A stretch of DNA of 7,168 nt from an uncultured Erysipelotrichaceae bacterium (lineage in GTDB: Bacteria > Bacillota_I > Bacilli_A > RFN20 > CAG-288): positions 1-7,168 of the forward strand of contig CACXYG010000068.1 in NCBI GenBank assembly GCA_902771745.1. Reading direction: 5' to 3'. This document shows positions 1-4,504 of this stretch, piece after piece. Both the position numbers and the translations under genes were made by a program. Every line of letters starts with the position of its first letter. The first letter of the stretch is position 1. The notes under the pieces were generated by a model. That model saw only the letters and a program-made list of their open reading frames with translations, had not been told where the DNA came from and ran no database searches.

Positions 1-1
1 T

Positions 2-223
2 CATTCCTGTGACAGGGGAAGCAATGAGAACTGCAATGGTCTTATCAGAAGATATATTCAAAAGGGCACGGATATCAACTCAGTAGAAGCAGCCCAGACG
101 AGAAGAATCAACAAGGAGATCAATGCCAAGAGACGCAGACTTCTCGGCTATGAATCCGCCGAGGCATGCTTCTCCAAGGCCTTGGAGAAGCATGGAATAC
201 CAAGCACATGGATGTACGTCTAA
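2..223 (+). CDS. IS30-family transposase, C-terminal fragment (5' end outside window)
   Basis: The reading frame is open from base 2 to the TAA at 221-223, giving the last 73 residues of a transposase. It begins HSCDRGSNENCNGLIRRY and continues QKGTDINSV. This matches the end of the IS30-family DDE (RNase H-fold) catalytic core, where the third acidic residue lies in the NEN.NGLIR..(F/Y).(P)KGTD block. The following region, rich in Arg and Lys, contains RRRLLGYESA; it corresponds to the conserved R..LG..TP tail of IS30 transposases. IS30 enzymes cut and join element ends, often through a circular intermediate. Only the tail is visible, so I cannot tell whether the full gene is intact. An inverted-repeat-like sequence follows the stop directly, as expected for an IS right end. 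The family assignment rests on recognised motifs. Confidence 0.85.
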   Translation, partial: HSCDRGSNENCNGLIRRYIQKGTDINSVEAAQTRRINKEINAKRRRLLGYESAEACFSKALEKHGIPSTWMYV

Positions 224-224
224 A

Positions 225-250
225 CAATTATCACTTCGACTTGCAATTCA
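225..250. repeat. Probable right terminal inverted repeat of the IS30-family element
   Basis: Directly after the transposase stop comes CAATTATCACTTCGACTTG followed by CAATT. Read inward from the outside, the other strand gives AATTGCAAGTCGAAGTGATA. This resembles the terminal repeats of many Firmicutes IS30 elements, which start near AATTGCAAGT and contain AAGTGA. Its position just past the transposase gene supports the call. The left end and the target duplication are outside the window, so the outer boundary (about 248-252) is approximate. Confidence 0.55.
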
Positions 251-326
251 GGTCTTTTATTTCATAGCGTTTATCTGCAATTGCCGATAAAGCTTCATAT
301 ATTTTATAAATTTGGTTATTTTTCAT
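251..326 (-). pseudogene. 5' fragment of a small gene, apparently interrupted by the IS30-family insertion
   Basis: On the minus strand an ATG at 326-324 opens a frame reading MKNNQIYKIYEALSAIADKR and then YEIKDL, after which it runs into the IS terminal repeat and stops at 231. The IYEALSAIAD stretch has the balanced, helical composition of a real protein. It resembles the start of small uncharacterised Firmicutes proteins that read like (K/R).YEA..AIAD.R. A weak purine-rich stretch (AAAGAAAG) lies upstream of this ATG, and a minus-strand TATAAT lies at 360-355. A further in-frame ATG at 356 overlaps that -10 box and has no ribosome binding site, so I prefer 326. Function is unknown. The fragment is short and could be chance, so confidence is low. 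Confidence 0.35.
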
Positions 327-354
327 GATTTCAATTCTTTCTTTGTTGTTTTTC

Positions 355-375
355 ATTATAATAGTTAGGTCGGAG
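355..375 (+). promoter_or_regulatory. Candidate -10 box and ribosome binding site of the membrane-protein gene
   Basis: A perfect TATAAT lies at 357-362, and a CGGAG ribosome binding site at 371-375 sits 8 bases before the ATG at 384. No convincing -35 box is visible 16-18 bases upstream. The -10 lies in the palindrome ATTATAAT (355-362), so the minus strand also reads TATAAT at 360-355. Confidence 0.4.
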
Positions 376-383
376 AAATATCT

Positions 384-1178
384 ATGAAAAAAGAACAAGT
401 GAATGATAGTCGAATTGACGTTTATAAATGGATAAAGATTGGCCAAGCAGCCATTCTGATGATTCTTGGTGCCCTCTTTGTTATCAATGCTTGGATCAAC
501 AAGGACAATGAGACTGGTGGAACCATCATGTTATCCATCTCCATTGGTATCGTAGTTGCTGTCTATGGTGTGCTGGATATCTTATCTGGATACCTGTTAT
601 ATCGTAATCCTTATAACCATGAAGTGATCTTTGGTGAAGTGCTTCTCACACTAGCTGTCATCCTCTTCATCAAGATGGACATCATCAATGAAATCTTATC
701 CTACTTTGTCTCCATCTTTGTTATCATCATGGCGGCGATGTTTATCCTTCACGGCATAGATAAAATTGTCGGTAAAAGTGTTAAAAAGTCCAAAGTTAAA
801 GCGATTTTAGCCTTTGTCTTAGCTGGCATTATGCTGGGTGGTGGTATCTTCTATCTCATCATGTATGTCATCAACAAGACGGTTGTTGAAACCTATATGT
901 TGATGGTTGTCGGTGCTATCTTATTCATCCTTGGTGTCGCCTCTTTATCCGTCTTGTTGATCAAGGTGAGAAACACCAAGAAGGCGATGAAAGAAGAACA
1001 GATTAAAGAAGATCATGAGTTCAAACCGAACACGGATCATCCAACCAATACCAACGTCAAAATCATCGATATCTCTGATTTAAGAAAACACAATAAGAAA
1101 AATAACGATGAAGAGAGTGCGGACATCATCGTTGTCGAAGAAGACGAAAATACCGCCGTTACCCCAAAATCAGAATGA
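384..1178 (+). CDS. DUF308/HdeD-like six-helix membrane protein with charged cytoplasmic tail
   Basis: This is a 264-residue integral membrane protein. Six hydrophobic segments are visible at about residues 17-38, 48-73, 80-97, 104-125, 138-163 and 170-193, with short loops. Lys/Arg-rich segments (127-139 and 194-203) suggest cytoplasmic loops and a cytoplasmic C-terminus. The helix-pair pattern with G..L..(N/S)...G.(Y/W) features is typical of DUF308, the family of the acid-resistance protein HdeD. No enzyme motif is seen and the function of the Gram-positive members is not established. The last 70 residues form a polar tail rich in Lys, Glu, Asp and Asn with no hydrophobic core, probably disordered. 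The start is supported by CGGAG 8 bases upstream. The stop overlaps the next gene in an ATGA, so the two are likely translated together. Confidence 0.75.
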   Translation: MKKEQVNDSRIDVYKWIKIGQAAILMILGALFVINAWINKDNETGGTIMLSISIGIVVAVYGVLDILSGYLLYRNPYNHEVIFGEVLLTLAVILFIKMDIINEILSYFVSIFVIIMAAMFILHGIDKIVGKSVKKSKVKAILAFVLAGIMLGGGIFYLIMYVINKTVVETYMLMVVGAILFILGVASLSVLLIKVRNTKKAMKEEQIKEDHEFKPNTDHPTNTNVKIIDISDLRKHNKKNNDEESADIIVVEEDENTAVTPKSE

Positions 1179-1375
1179 ATTTTGTAAAGATATTAAAAGC
1201 CATCTTTTCTACCTATCATGTCGACGCTTGTTATGTCGCGGATAATATGGGTAATGAAGATGAGGTTGTGGAAGCTTGGGAAAGAGGCGAGAGTGTGCCT
1301 ACCCATGAGCAGTTAGAGAAATTTTCTGCCATGTTCGCCGTCCCAATGTCAACATTAGAACAATCCATAAAATAG
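1175..1375 (+). CDS. Small acidic XRE-like helix-turn-helix protein coupled to the membrane protein
   Basis: This 66-residue protein overlaps the preceding gene by four bases (ATGA, 1175-1178) and has no ribosome binding site of its own, so it is probably made by translational coupling. Residues 16-62 follow the XRE/Cro fold: VADNMG resembles helix 2, and WERGESVPTHEQLEKFSAMF (35-54) matches the common W(E/Q).G...P....L..(L/I)...F signature. However, the segment that should be the DNA-reading helix is GNEDEVVEAWERG, very acidic. Overall there are about 11 Asp/Glu against 5 Lys/Arg. Standard XRE repressors carry Ser, Arg, Thr or Gln there. I infer that it may bind a protein, perhaps the basic tail or loops of its membrane partner, rather than DNA. 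A terminator overlaps its stop codon. The gene is very likely real; its role is unknown. Confidence 0.7.
   Translation: MNFVKILKAIFSTYHVDACYVADNMGNEDEVVEAWERGESVPTHEQLEKFSAMFAVPMSTLEQSIK
1346..1373 (+). promoter_or_regulatory. Candidate internal promoter for the B6 kinase
   Basis: ATGTCA at 1346-1351 (4 of 6 to the -35 consensus) is followed after 16 bases by TAAAAT at 1368-1373 (5 of 6 to the -10 consensus). The predicted start near 1380 falls in the loop of the terminator at 1369-1396, so such a transcript would lack the left arm of the hairpin and escape termination. This would explain how the kinase gene, only 18 bases past the terminator, is expressed. It is a match by eye only. Confidence 0.3.
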
Positions 1376-1396
1376 GCACAAAAGTGCCTATTTTTT
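1369..1396 (+). terminator. Rho-independent terminator after the DUF308/XRE pair
   Basis: AAAATAGGCAC (1369-1379) pairs over 11 bp with GTGCCTATTTT (1384-1394) around an AAAA loop and is followed by further T residues to 1396. The TAG stop of the small XRE-like gene is inside the left arm. Confidence 0.85.
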
Positions 1397-1414
1397 CACA
1401 AACAGAGGTAAAAC

Positions 1415-2278
1415 ATGGCCATAAAGAGATGCTTAACGATTCAGGATTATAGCTGTATGGGGCGCTGTTCTTTAACAGTGGCTTTGCCAATTTTGTCGAC
1501 TTGTGGTGTTGAGACTGTTGGTTTACCAACAGCCGTGTTATCGAATCACACCGCTTTTGAAAATTGGACCTACACTGATCTTAGCAAACAGATGCTTCAA
1601 AGCGTGGATATGTGGGAAAAATACAATCATCATTTTGATTGCATCTACACGGGATACCTTGGTAATGGACAGGCTAAAATCGTAGAAGAAATCATCAAAA
1701 AACTGAAAAAAGAAGATACTTTGGTCGTGATTGACCCGGCTTTTGGTGACAACGGAAAACTTTATTCTGGCTTTGATCAGAAGCATGTTGATGAAATCCG
1801 TTCGTTATTGAAACACGCGGATATCATCTGCCCGAATGTCACGGAGACAAGCTTCTTGCTTGGGGTTCCTTATCCAGGAGAAGAAGTAGATGGTATCACC
1901 ACCCAGAGAATGGCGACAGCTCTTTCTCAATTTGGTCCTAGCAAGATTGTTGTCACGGGTGTGAAAAGTGAGGATGATGAAGTCGGTTGCTCAATCTTTG
2001 ATCGTAAAAAGAAGACTCTGGATTATTATTTTACCGAACCATTACCTGGTATTTATCATGGCGCTGGTGATAGTTTTGCTAGTGCGTTAACTGGTTGTCT
2101 GTTAAATGGTGTCTCTTTAAATATCGCGGTTAAAATCGCTCATGACTTTGTCCATAAAAGCATGCAACAGAACATCAATGATGGTGTTGACGGTATCCTT
2201 TATGGCCTTGAATATGAGGGACAGTTACGTTATCTATATCAGTGTATACAAAAAGCAAAACGCAATAAGAATTTGTAA
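1415..2278 (+). CDS. pdxK: Pyridoxamine/pyridoxal kinase (vitamin B6 salvage)
   Basis: The 287-residue cytosolic enzyme belongs to the ribokinase-like superfamily and matches the usual length of pyridoxal kinases. It should phosphorylate pyridoxamine, pyridoxine or pyridoxal at the 5' hydroxyl with ATP, feeding pyridoxal phosphate synthesis. Visible motifs in order are: N-terminal TIQDYSCMGRCSLTVALPIL (8-27) with the substrate-side G.CS signature; LPTAVLSNHT; DPAFGD (107-112), which in this family helps bind metal and phosphate; PNVTE (140-144), the N..E magnesium motif; VVTGV near 178; and GAGDSF (216-221), the anion-hole motif with Asp219 as catalytic base. The usual GTGD is GAGD here, a common variant. 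The ATG at 1415 is supported by AGAGG at 1404-1408, 6 bases upstream. pdxK and pdxY types cannot be separated by eye. The gene stands alone between two terminators. Confidence 0.85.
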   Translation: MAIKRCLTIQDYSCMGRCSLTVALPILSTCGVETVGLPTAVLSNHTAFENWTYTDLSKQMLQSVDMWEKYNHHFDCIYTGYLGNGQAKIVEEIIKKLKKEDTLVVIDPAFGDNGKLYSGFDQKHVDEIRSLLKHADIICPNVTETSFLLGVPYPGEEVDGITTQRMATALSQFGPSKIVVTGVKSEDDEVGCSIFDRKKKTLDYYFTEPLPGIYHGAGDSFASALTGCLLNGVSLNIAVKIAHDFVHKSMQQNINDGVDGILYGLEYEGQLRYLYQCIQKAKRNKNL

Positions 2279-2300
2279 AGACAACTTGCTTATAAGAAAC

Positions 2301-2330
2301 AAAAAAGCCGGCAGTTTCCTGCCGGCATTA
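2301..2330 (-). terminator. Terminator of the rpmG-secE-nusG operon, perhaps bidirectional
   Basis: GCCGGCAG (2307-2314) pairs over 8 GC-rich bp with CTGCCGGC (2319-2326) around a four-base loop. On the minus strand the hairpin is followed by six T residues (2306-2301), ideal for ending the nusG transcript. On the plus strand it is followed by ATTATTTGTTTT, so it may also stop the convergent B6 kinase transcript. Confidence 0.88.
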
Positions 2331-2341
2331 TTTGTTTTGAA

Positions 2342-3070
2342 TTAGTATTCGAAGGATGGAGTATCCTGAACTTTTTCGATGTCAGAGAACTTGGCTGGGA
2401 TGGTGCTGTAACGACCAAAGAGAGTAATCTGAATGGTGACTTCACCACGTTCAGTATCGATGGATTCAATCGTACCTTCGTTATCCTGGAAGGTGCCGGT
2501 AAGAATCTTGACCTGATCGCCAACCTTGTATTCGGAATAGATATCTGGATCTTCGATATGCATTCTCTTTAAGACTGGTTCGATTTCTTCTCTTGGAATT
2601 GGGAATGGCTTGGCACCCTTACCAGAGGAACCGGTAATACCAGAGACACCTGGAGTGTTTCTGACGACGAACCAAGTTTCATCAGTCATGATCATTTCGA
2701 CGAAGATATAACCTGGATAGTAGTTCTTGACTTTGATCTTAGGAACTTTCTGACCGGTCTTCTTATCGACAGACATCTTTTGCTTGCCGTTTTCGTCAAG
2801 GACTGGTTCTTCATATTCCGCACAGATAACACGGAAAATCTTATCGGTCATGTTGAAGGATTCAGCTCTCTTTTCCAAAGCTTCCTTAACCTGACGCTCT
2901 CTCATAGCGAAGGTGTTGATAACGTACCAGGCTTTTTCCGGTAATTCACCATCACTATCATCATCTTCATCAGGGTTGACCTGACCAATGAGTGGATTAT
3001 AGGTATGAGCTGGTTTTGTTTCTTCGTTTAATTCGGCTTCTTCAGAAGTCTTGATTTCATCTAATTCCAT
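2342..3070 (-). CDS. nusG: Transcription termination/antitermination factor NusG, extended form
   Basis: NusG binds RNA polymerase across the clamp and affects pausing, processivity and coupling to the ribosome. At 242 residues it is longer than the usual 175-185. Residues 1-44 are an acidic, probably disordered extension (VNPDEDDDSDGELPE). The NGN domain starts at KAWYVINTFAMRERQVKEAL (46-65) and includes YYPGYIFVEMIMTDETWFVV (117-136) and RNTPGVSGITGSSGKGAKPF (137-156). Within it, about residues 86-114 form a longer, Lys-rich insert where family members have a short strand connection. The C-terminal KOW domain spans about 183-236 (GDQVKILTGTFQDNEGTIES, then LFGRYSTIPAKFSDIEKV). The start is supported by GGAGG ending 9 bases before ATG. 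The ATG overlaps the secE stop by one base (TAATG). Identity is secure. Confidence 0.96.
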   Translation of the reverse strand: MELDEIKTSEEAELNEETKPAHTYNPLIGQVNPDEDDDSDGELPEKAWYVINTFAMRERQVKEALEKRAESFNMTDKIFRVICAEYEEPVLDENGKQKMSVDKKTGQKVPKIKVKNYYPGYIFVEMIMTDETWFVVRNTPGVSGITGSSGKGAKPFPIPREEIEPVLKRMHIEDPDIYSEYKVGDQVKILTGTFQDNEGTIESIDTERGEVTIQITLFGRYSTIPAKFSDIEKVQDTPSFEY

Positions 3071-3327
3071 TAGAATAATCCTCCATTATGTAACAACATC
3101 GCAGCAGCGCTGGTTGCATCAGCGGAACTGGTCTTGGATGGGATGGCGTTTTCGAAAGCTTTCATGATCTGAACCGTAAGGTAATCACTTAAGACGGTAG
3201 CTAAAGCAGCAACAGTAGCGATGACAAGAACGACTGCGACAGCTTTCCAGAGAGTTTTCTGGTCTGGCCAGCGAACTCTTCTAGCTTCTTCAGCGACACC
3301 ACGGAAATACTTGGAAATCTTGTTCAT
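3070..3327 (-). CDS. secE: Preprotein translocase subunit SecE
   Basis: SecE is the small membrane clamp of the SecYEG export channel. The 85-residue protein starts MNKISKYFRGVAEEARRVRW and shows the conserved cytosolic amphipathic segment E.(R/K)RV.WP (11-21). One transmembrane helix follows (about 28-58, VAVVLVIATVAALATVLSDY), the single-helix form normal in Gram-positives. The last 25 or so residues, Ala/Ser/Thr-rich and ending in HNGGLF, extend beyond the usual end. I chose the ATG at 3327 because AAGGAAGG lies just upstream and the conserved domain begins here. The frame stays open 13 codons further, but those codons lie inside rpmG without a ribosome binding site. The gene starts 4 bases after rpmG ends and overlaps nusG by one base, so it is a coupled operon. 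Confidence 0.95.
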   Translation of the reverse strand: MNKISKYFRGVAEEARRVRWPDQKTLWKAVAVVLVIATVAALATVLSDYLTVQIMKAFENAIPSKTSSADATSAAAMLLHNGGLF

Positions 3328-3331
3328 GTAT

Positions 3332-3478
3332 TTATTTTCCTTCCTTGTGAATTGTGTGTTTACCACACTTAGGGCAATACTTCTTTGTTTCGAATCTTAC
3401 GCCGTCTCCCTTTTTCTTGGAGGCGTTGTAGTTTCTTGAACCGCATTCGGTACAAACTAACGCGACTTTCTCTCTCAT
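3332..3478 (-). CDS. rpmG: Large ribosomal subunit protein bL33, zinc-binding (C+) form
   Basis: This 48-residue protein is ribosomal protein L33 of the 50S subunit. It reads MREKVALVCTECGSRNYNAS and ends YCPKCGKHTIHKEGK. The four cysteines at 9, 12, 35 and 38 form the zinc ribbon of the C+ type, as opposed to the cysteine-free type used under zinc shortage in some Firmicutes. The start at 3478 is fixed by the near-perfect site GAGGTGAT just upstream and by the usual family length; an upstream in-frame ATG at 3529 would add 17 non-homologous residues and lies before the predicted transcription start. It is the first gene of the rpmG-secE-nusG operon, an arrangement seen in many bacteria. Confidence 0.96.
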   Translation of the reverse strand: MREKVALVCTECGSRNYNASKKKGDGVRFETKKYCPKCGKHTIHKEGK

Positions 3479-3504
3479 TCGTATCACCTCACATTGTGTC
3501 AAAT

Positions 3505-3526
3505 AAAAAGTCCCCTTTTGGGTGAC
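3505..3526 (-). promoter_or_regulatory. Hairpin with U-tract at the 5' end of the rpmG leader (possible attenuator)
   Basis: Read on the minus strand, GTCACCC (3526-3520), loop AAAA and GGGGAC (3515-3510) can pair with one bulged A, followed by TTTTTATTT. It starts at the predicted transcription start. The stem has only 6 pairs and may be too weak to terminate. It could instead protect the 5' end of the RNA. Confidence 0.4.
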
Positions 3527-3533
3527 CAAGTAT

Positions 3534-3561
3534 ATTATACGGATATATTTTTAAAATTCAA
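3534..3561 (-). promoter_or_regulatory. Promoter of the rpmG-secE-nusG operon
   Basis: On the minus strand TTGAAT (3561-3556) is followed after 16 bases by a perfect TATAAT (3539-3534). The predicted start is near 3527, giving a leader of about 49 bases before the rpmG ATG. Confidence 0.75.
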
Positions 3562-3588
3562 CAGGATTTTCGTTTTCTTTTATTTTGT

Positions 3589-3610
3589 TACGTGCGCGCA
3601 CGCGCATGCA
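3589..3610. other. 22-bp alternating pyrimidine-purine tract (Z-DNA-prone)
   Basis: From T3589 to A3610 every step alternates pyrimidine and purine. It contains GTGCGCGCAC, a perfect 10-bp palindrome at 3592-3601, then GCGCATGCA. It is a GC-rich island within very AT-rich DNA between the divergent rpmG and hsp20 promoters. The pattern is certain; its function is not known. Confidence 0.7.
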
Positions 3611-3638
3611 ATAAAAATAGTATCAAGAAAAGAAAATT

Positions 3639-3654
3639 TCAAAAATATTTTTGA
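3639..3654. repeat. Perfect 16-bp AT-rich palindrome
   Basis: TCAAAAAT (3639-3646) is followed by its exact reverse complement ATTTTTGA. A second nested pair, ATAG/TATCAA at 3617-3626 with TTGATA (3651-3656) and CTAT (3662-3665), surrounds it imperfectly. It lies upstream of the hsp20 promoter and might be an operator or just AT-rich DNA. Confidence 0.45.
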
Positions 3655-3703
3655 TAAAAAACTATCGTGTTTATCGATGTTTTTGAAAATTATATAAAAA
3701 TTT

Positions 3704-3730
3704 TTAGCACTCAACACTTGCAACTGCTAA
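3704..3730. promoter_or_regulatory. CIRCE operator 1 of hsp20 (HrcA site over the -35 box)
   Basis: TTAGCACTC, 9 bases, then AACTGCTAA. The consensus is TTAGCACTC-N9-GAGTGCTAA; the left arm is perfect and the right arm matches 7 of 9. CIRCE is bound by the heat-labile repressor HrcA. It covers the -35 box. Confidence 0.9.
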
Positions 3731-3745
3731 AAATATGGCTATAAT
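3718..3745 (+). promoter_or_regulatory. hsp20 promoter (sigma-A type)
   Basis: TTGCAA at 3718-3723, a 16-base spacer and a perfect TATAAT at 3740-3745. The predicted start near 3752 lies inside CIRCE 2. The A/T-rich run at 3686-3705 could act as an UP element. Confidence 0.85.
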
Positions 3746-3749
3746 ATAA

Positions 3750-3776
3750 TTAGCACTTGAAAGAGTAGAGTGCTAA
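3750..3776. promoter_or_regulatory. CIRCE operator 2 of hsp20 (over the transcription start)
   Basis: TTAGCACTT, 9 bases (GAAAGAGTA), then GAGTGCTAA. The right arm is perfect and the left arm matches 8 of 9. It is centred 46 bp after CIRCE 1 and covers the predicted start, so HrcA there should block initiation. The transcript would also carry most of the element in its 5' leader. Confidence 0.93.
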
Positions 3777-3800
3777 AAGCAAATATAGGAGGCGCAGATT

Positions 3801-4241
3801 ATGGCACAAATGAATGTTGAAGAAAACAACAGAAGAGAAGGTTATGGAGTAGACAACTACTATCATCCATTCTGGTCCTTGTTCAATGATTATTTCTCTG
3901 AAAGCGAGGCAACTGACGTCATGAAGACTGACATCTCCGAAAATGACGACGGCTATGAACTTGAAGTAGAAGTCCCAGGTGTAGACAAGAAGGATATTCG
4001 TCTCTCCTTAGACAAAGGCTATCTTTCTATTGCTGCTAAGGTAAATAAGAAAGAACGTCACGGTCATGGCAAGAACCTTCGTATGGAAAGATACACAGGT
4101 TCCTTCTCTAGAAGTTTCTATGTTGGTAACAATGTCAAGAAAGAGGACATCTCTGCTGCTTGCGACAATGGTATTCTGACCATTGATATCAAGAAACCAG
4201 TAGAAACCAAACAAGAAGAAAAATTTATCGAAATCAAGTAA
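3801..4241 (+). CDS. hsp20: Hsp20/alpha-crystallin small heat-shock protein
   Basis: Small heat-shock proteins are ATP-independent holdases that form oligomers and bind unfolding proteins until GroEL or DnaK systems can refold them. The 146 residues show a family-typical layout. The N-terminal arm (1-40) is aromatic-rich (YYHPFWSLFNDYF). The alpha-crystallin domain (about 41-133) begins MKTDISENDDGYELEVEVPG, then has MERYTGSFSRSFYVG (95-109) and the signature NGILTIDIKK (123-132). The tail ends in an I.I motif (IEI, 143-145) that docks into neighbouring subunits. The start is supported by AGGAGG at 3787-3792, 8 bases upstream. The gene is monocistronic: its own promoter with two CIRCE operators precedes it and a strong terminator follows it. 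Confidence 0.95.
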   Translation: MAQMNVEENNRREGYGVDNYYHPFWSLFNDYFSESEATDVMKTDISENDDGYELEVEVPGVDKKDIRLSLDKGYLSIAAKVNKKERHGHGKNLRMERYTGSFSRSFYVGNNVKKEDISAACDNGILTIDIKKPVETKQEEKFIEIK

Positions 4242-4270
4242 ATCAATTCCAATAAATATTTCCTTTTCTC

Positions 4271-4305
4271 AACGGTGGTGAGTGTTGCACCACCGTTTTA
4301 ATTTT
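4271..4305 (+). terminator. Rho-independent terminator of hsp20
   Basis: AACGGTGGTG (4271-4280) pairs over 10 bp with CACCACCGTT (4288-4297) around a 7-base loop, followed by TTAATTTT. Confidence 0.88.
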
Positions 4306-4377
4306 GTGTTATCTAGGCATTTCCTTTTATCTTGCTGGTTGAAGCGTTCTGGTTTGAGTAGGAAACTCGGTTTTCAA

Positions 4378-4405
4378 TTGACGTATATTTAGTGATGCTT
4401 ACATT
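4378..4405 (+). promoter_or_regulatory. Candidate promoter of the short-chain dehydrogenase gene
   Basis: TTGACG at 4378-4383 (5 of 6) and TACATT at 4400-4405 (4 of 6) are 16 bases apart, giving a leader of about 90 bases. No CIRCE or other operator is visible. The rest of the 4306-4504 gap shows no ORF or clear RNA structure. Confidence 0.45.
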
Positions 4406-4504
4406 TCTTAGGCGACTAGGGGGAGTTGGAAGGTAAAAGAAAAGAGGACTTTCGATTAATGGCTGGATTGTTTAAACTATTACCAACAAATAGAGGAACA
4501 AAAC

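Noticed and set aside
231..446. Long minus-strand frame across the DUF308 start
   Set aside because: Its first part overlaps the beginning of a better-supported plus-strand gene and has no ribosome binding site; only the part from 326 downward looks like protein.
384..1375. Toxin-antitoxin system made of the membrane protein and XRE-like protein
   Set aside because: XRE antitoxins usually bind DNA and pair with small enzymatic toxins; a six-helix DUF308 protein with a long tail and an acidic HTH does not fit a known pair.
3494..3697. Plus-strand open frame in the rpmG-hsp20 intergenic region
   Set aside because: It runs across promoter elements and AT-rich DNA, has no ribosome binding site, and its product is Phe/Ile/Lys-rich noise.
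4306..4504. Riboswitch or small RNA ahead of the dehydrogenase gene
   Set aside because: The G-rich stretch near 4411-4432 drew attention, but I could not pair it into a convincing fold or match it to a known riboswitch core.
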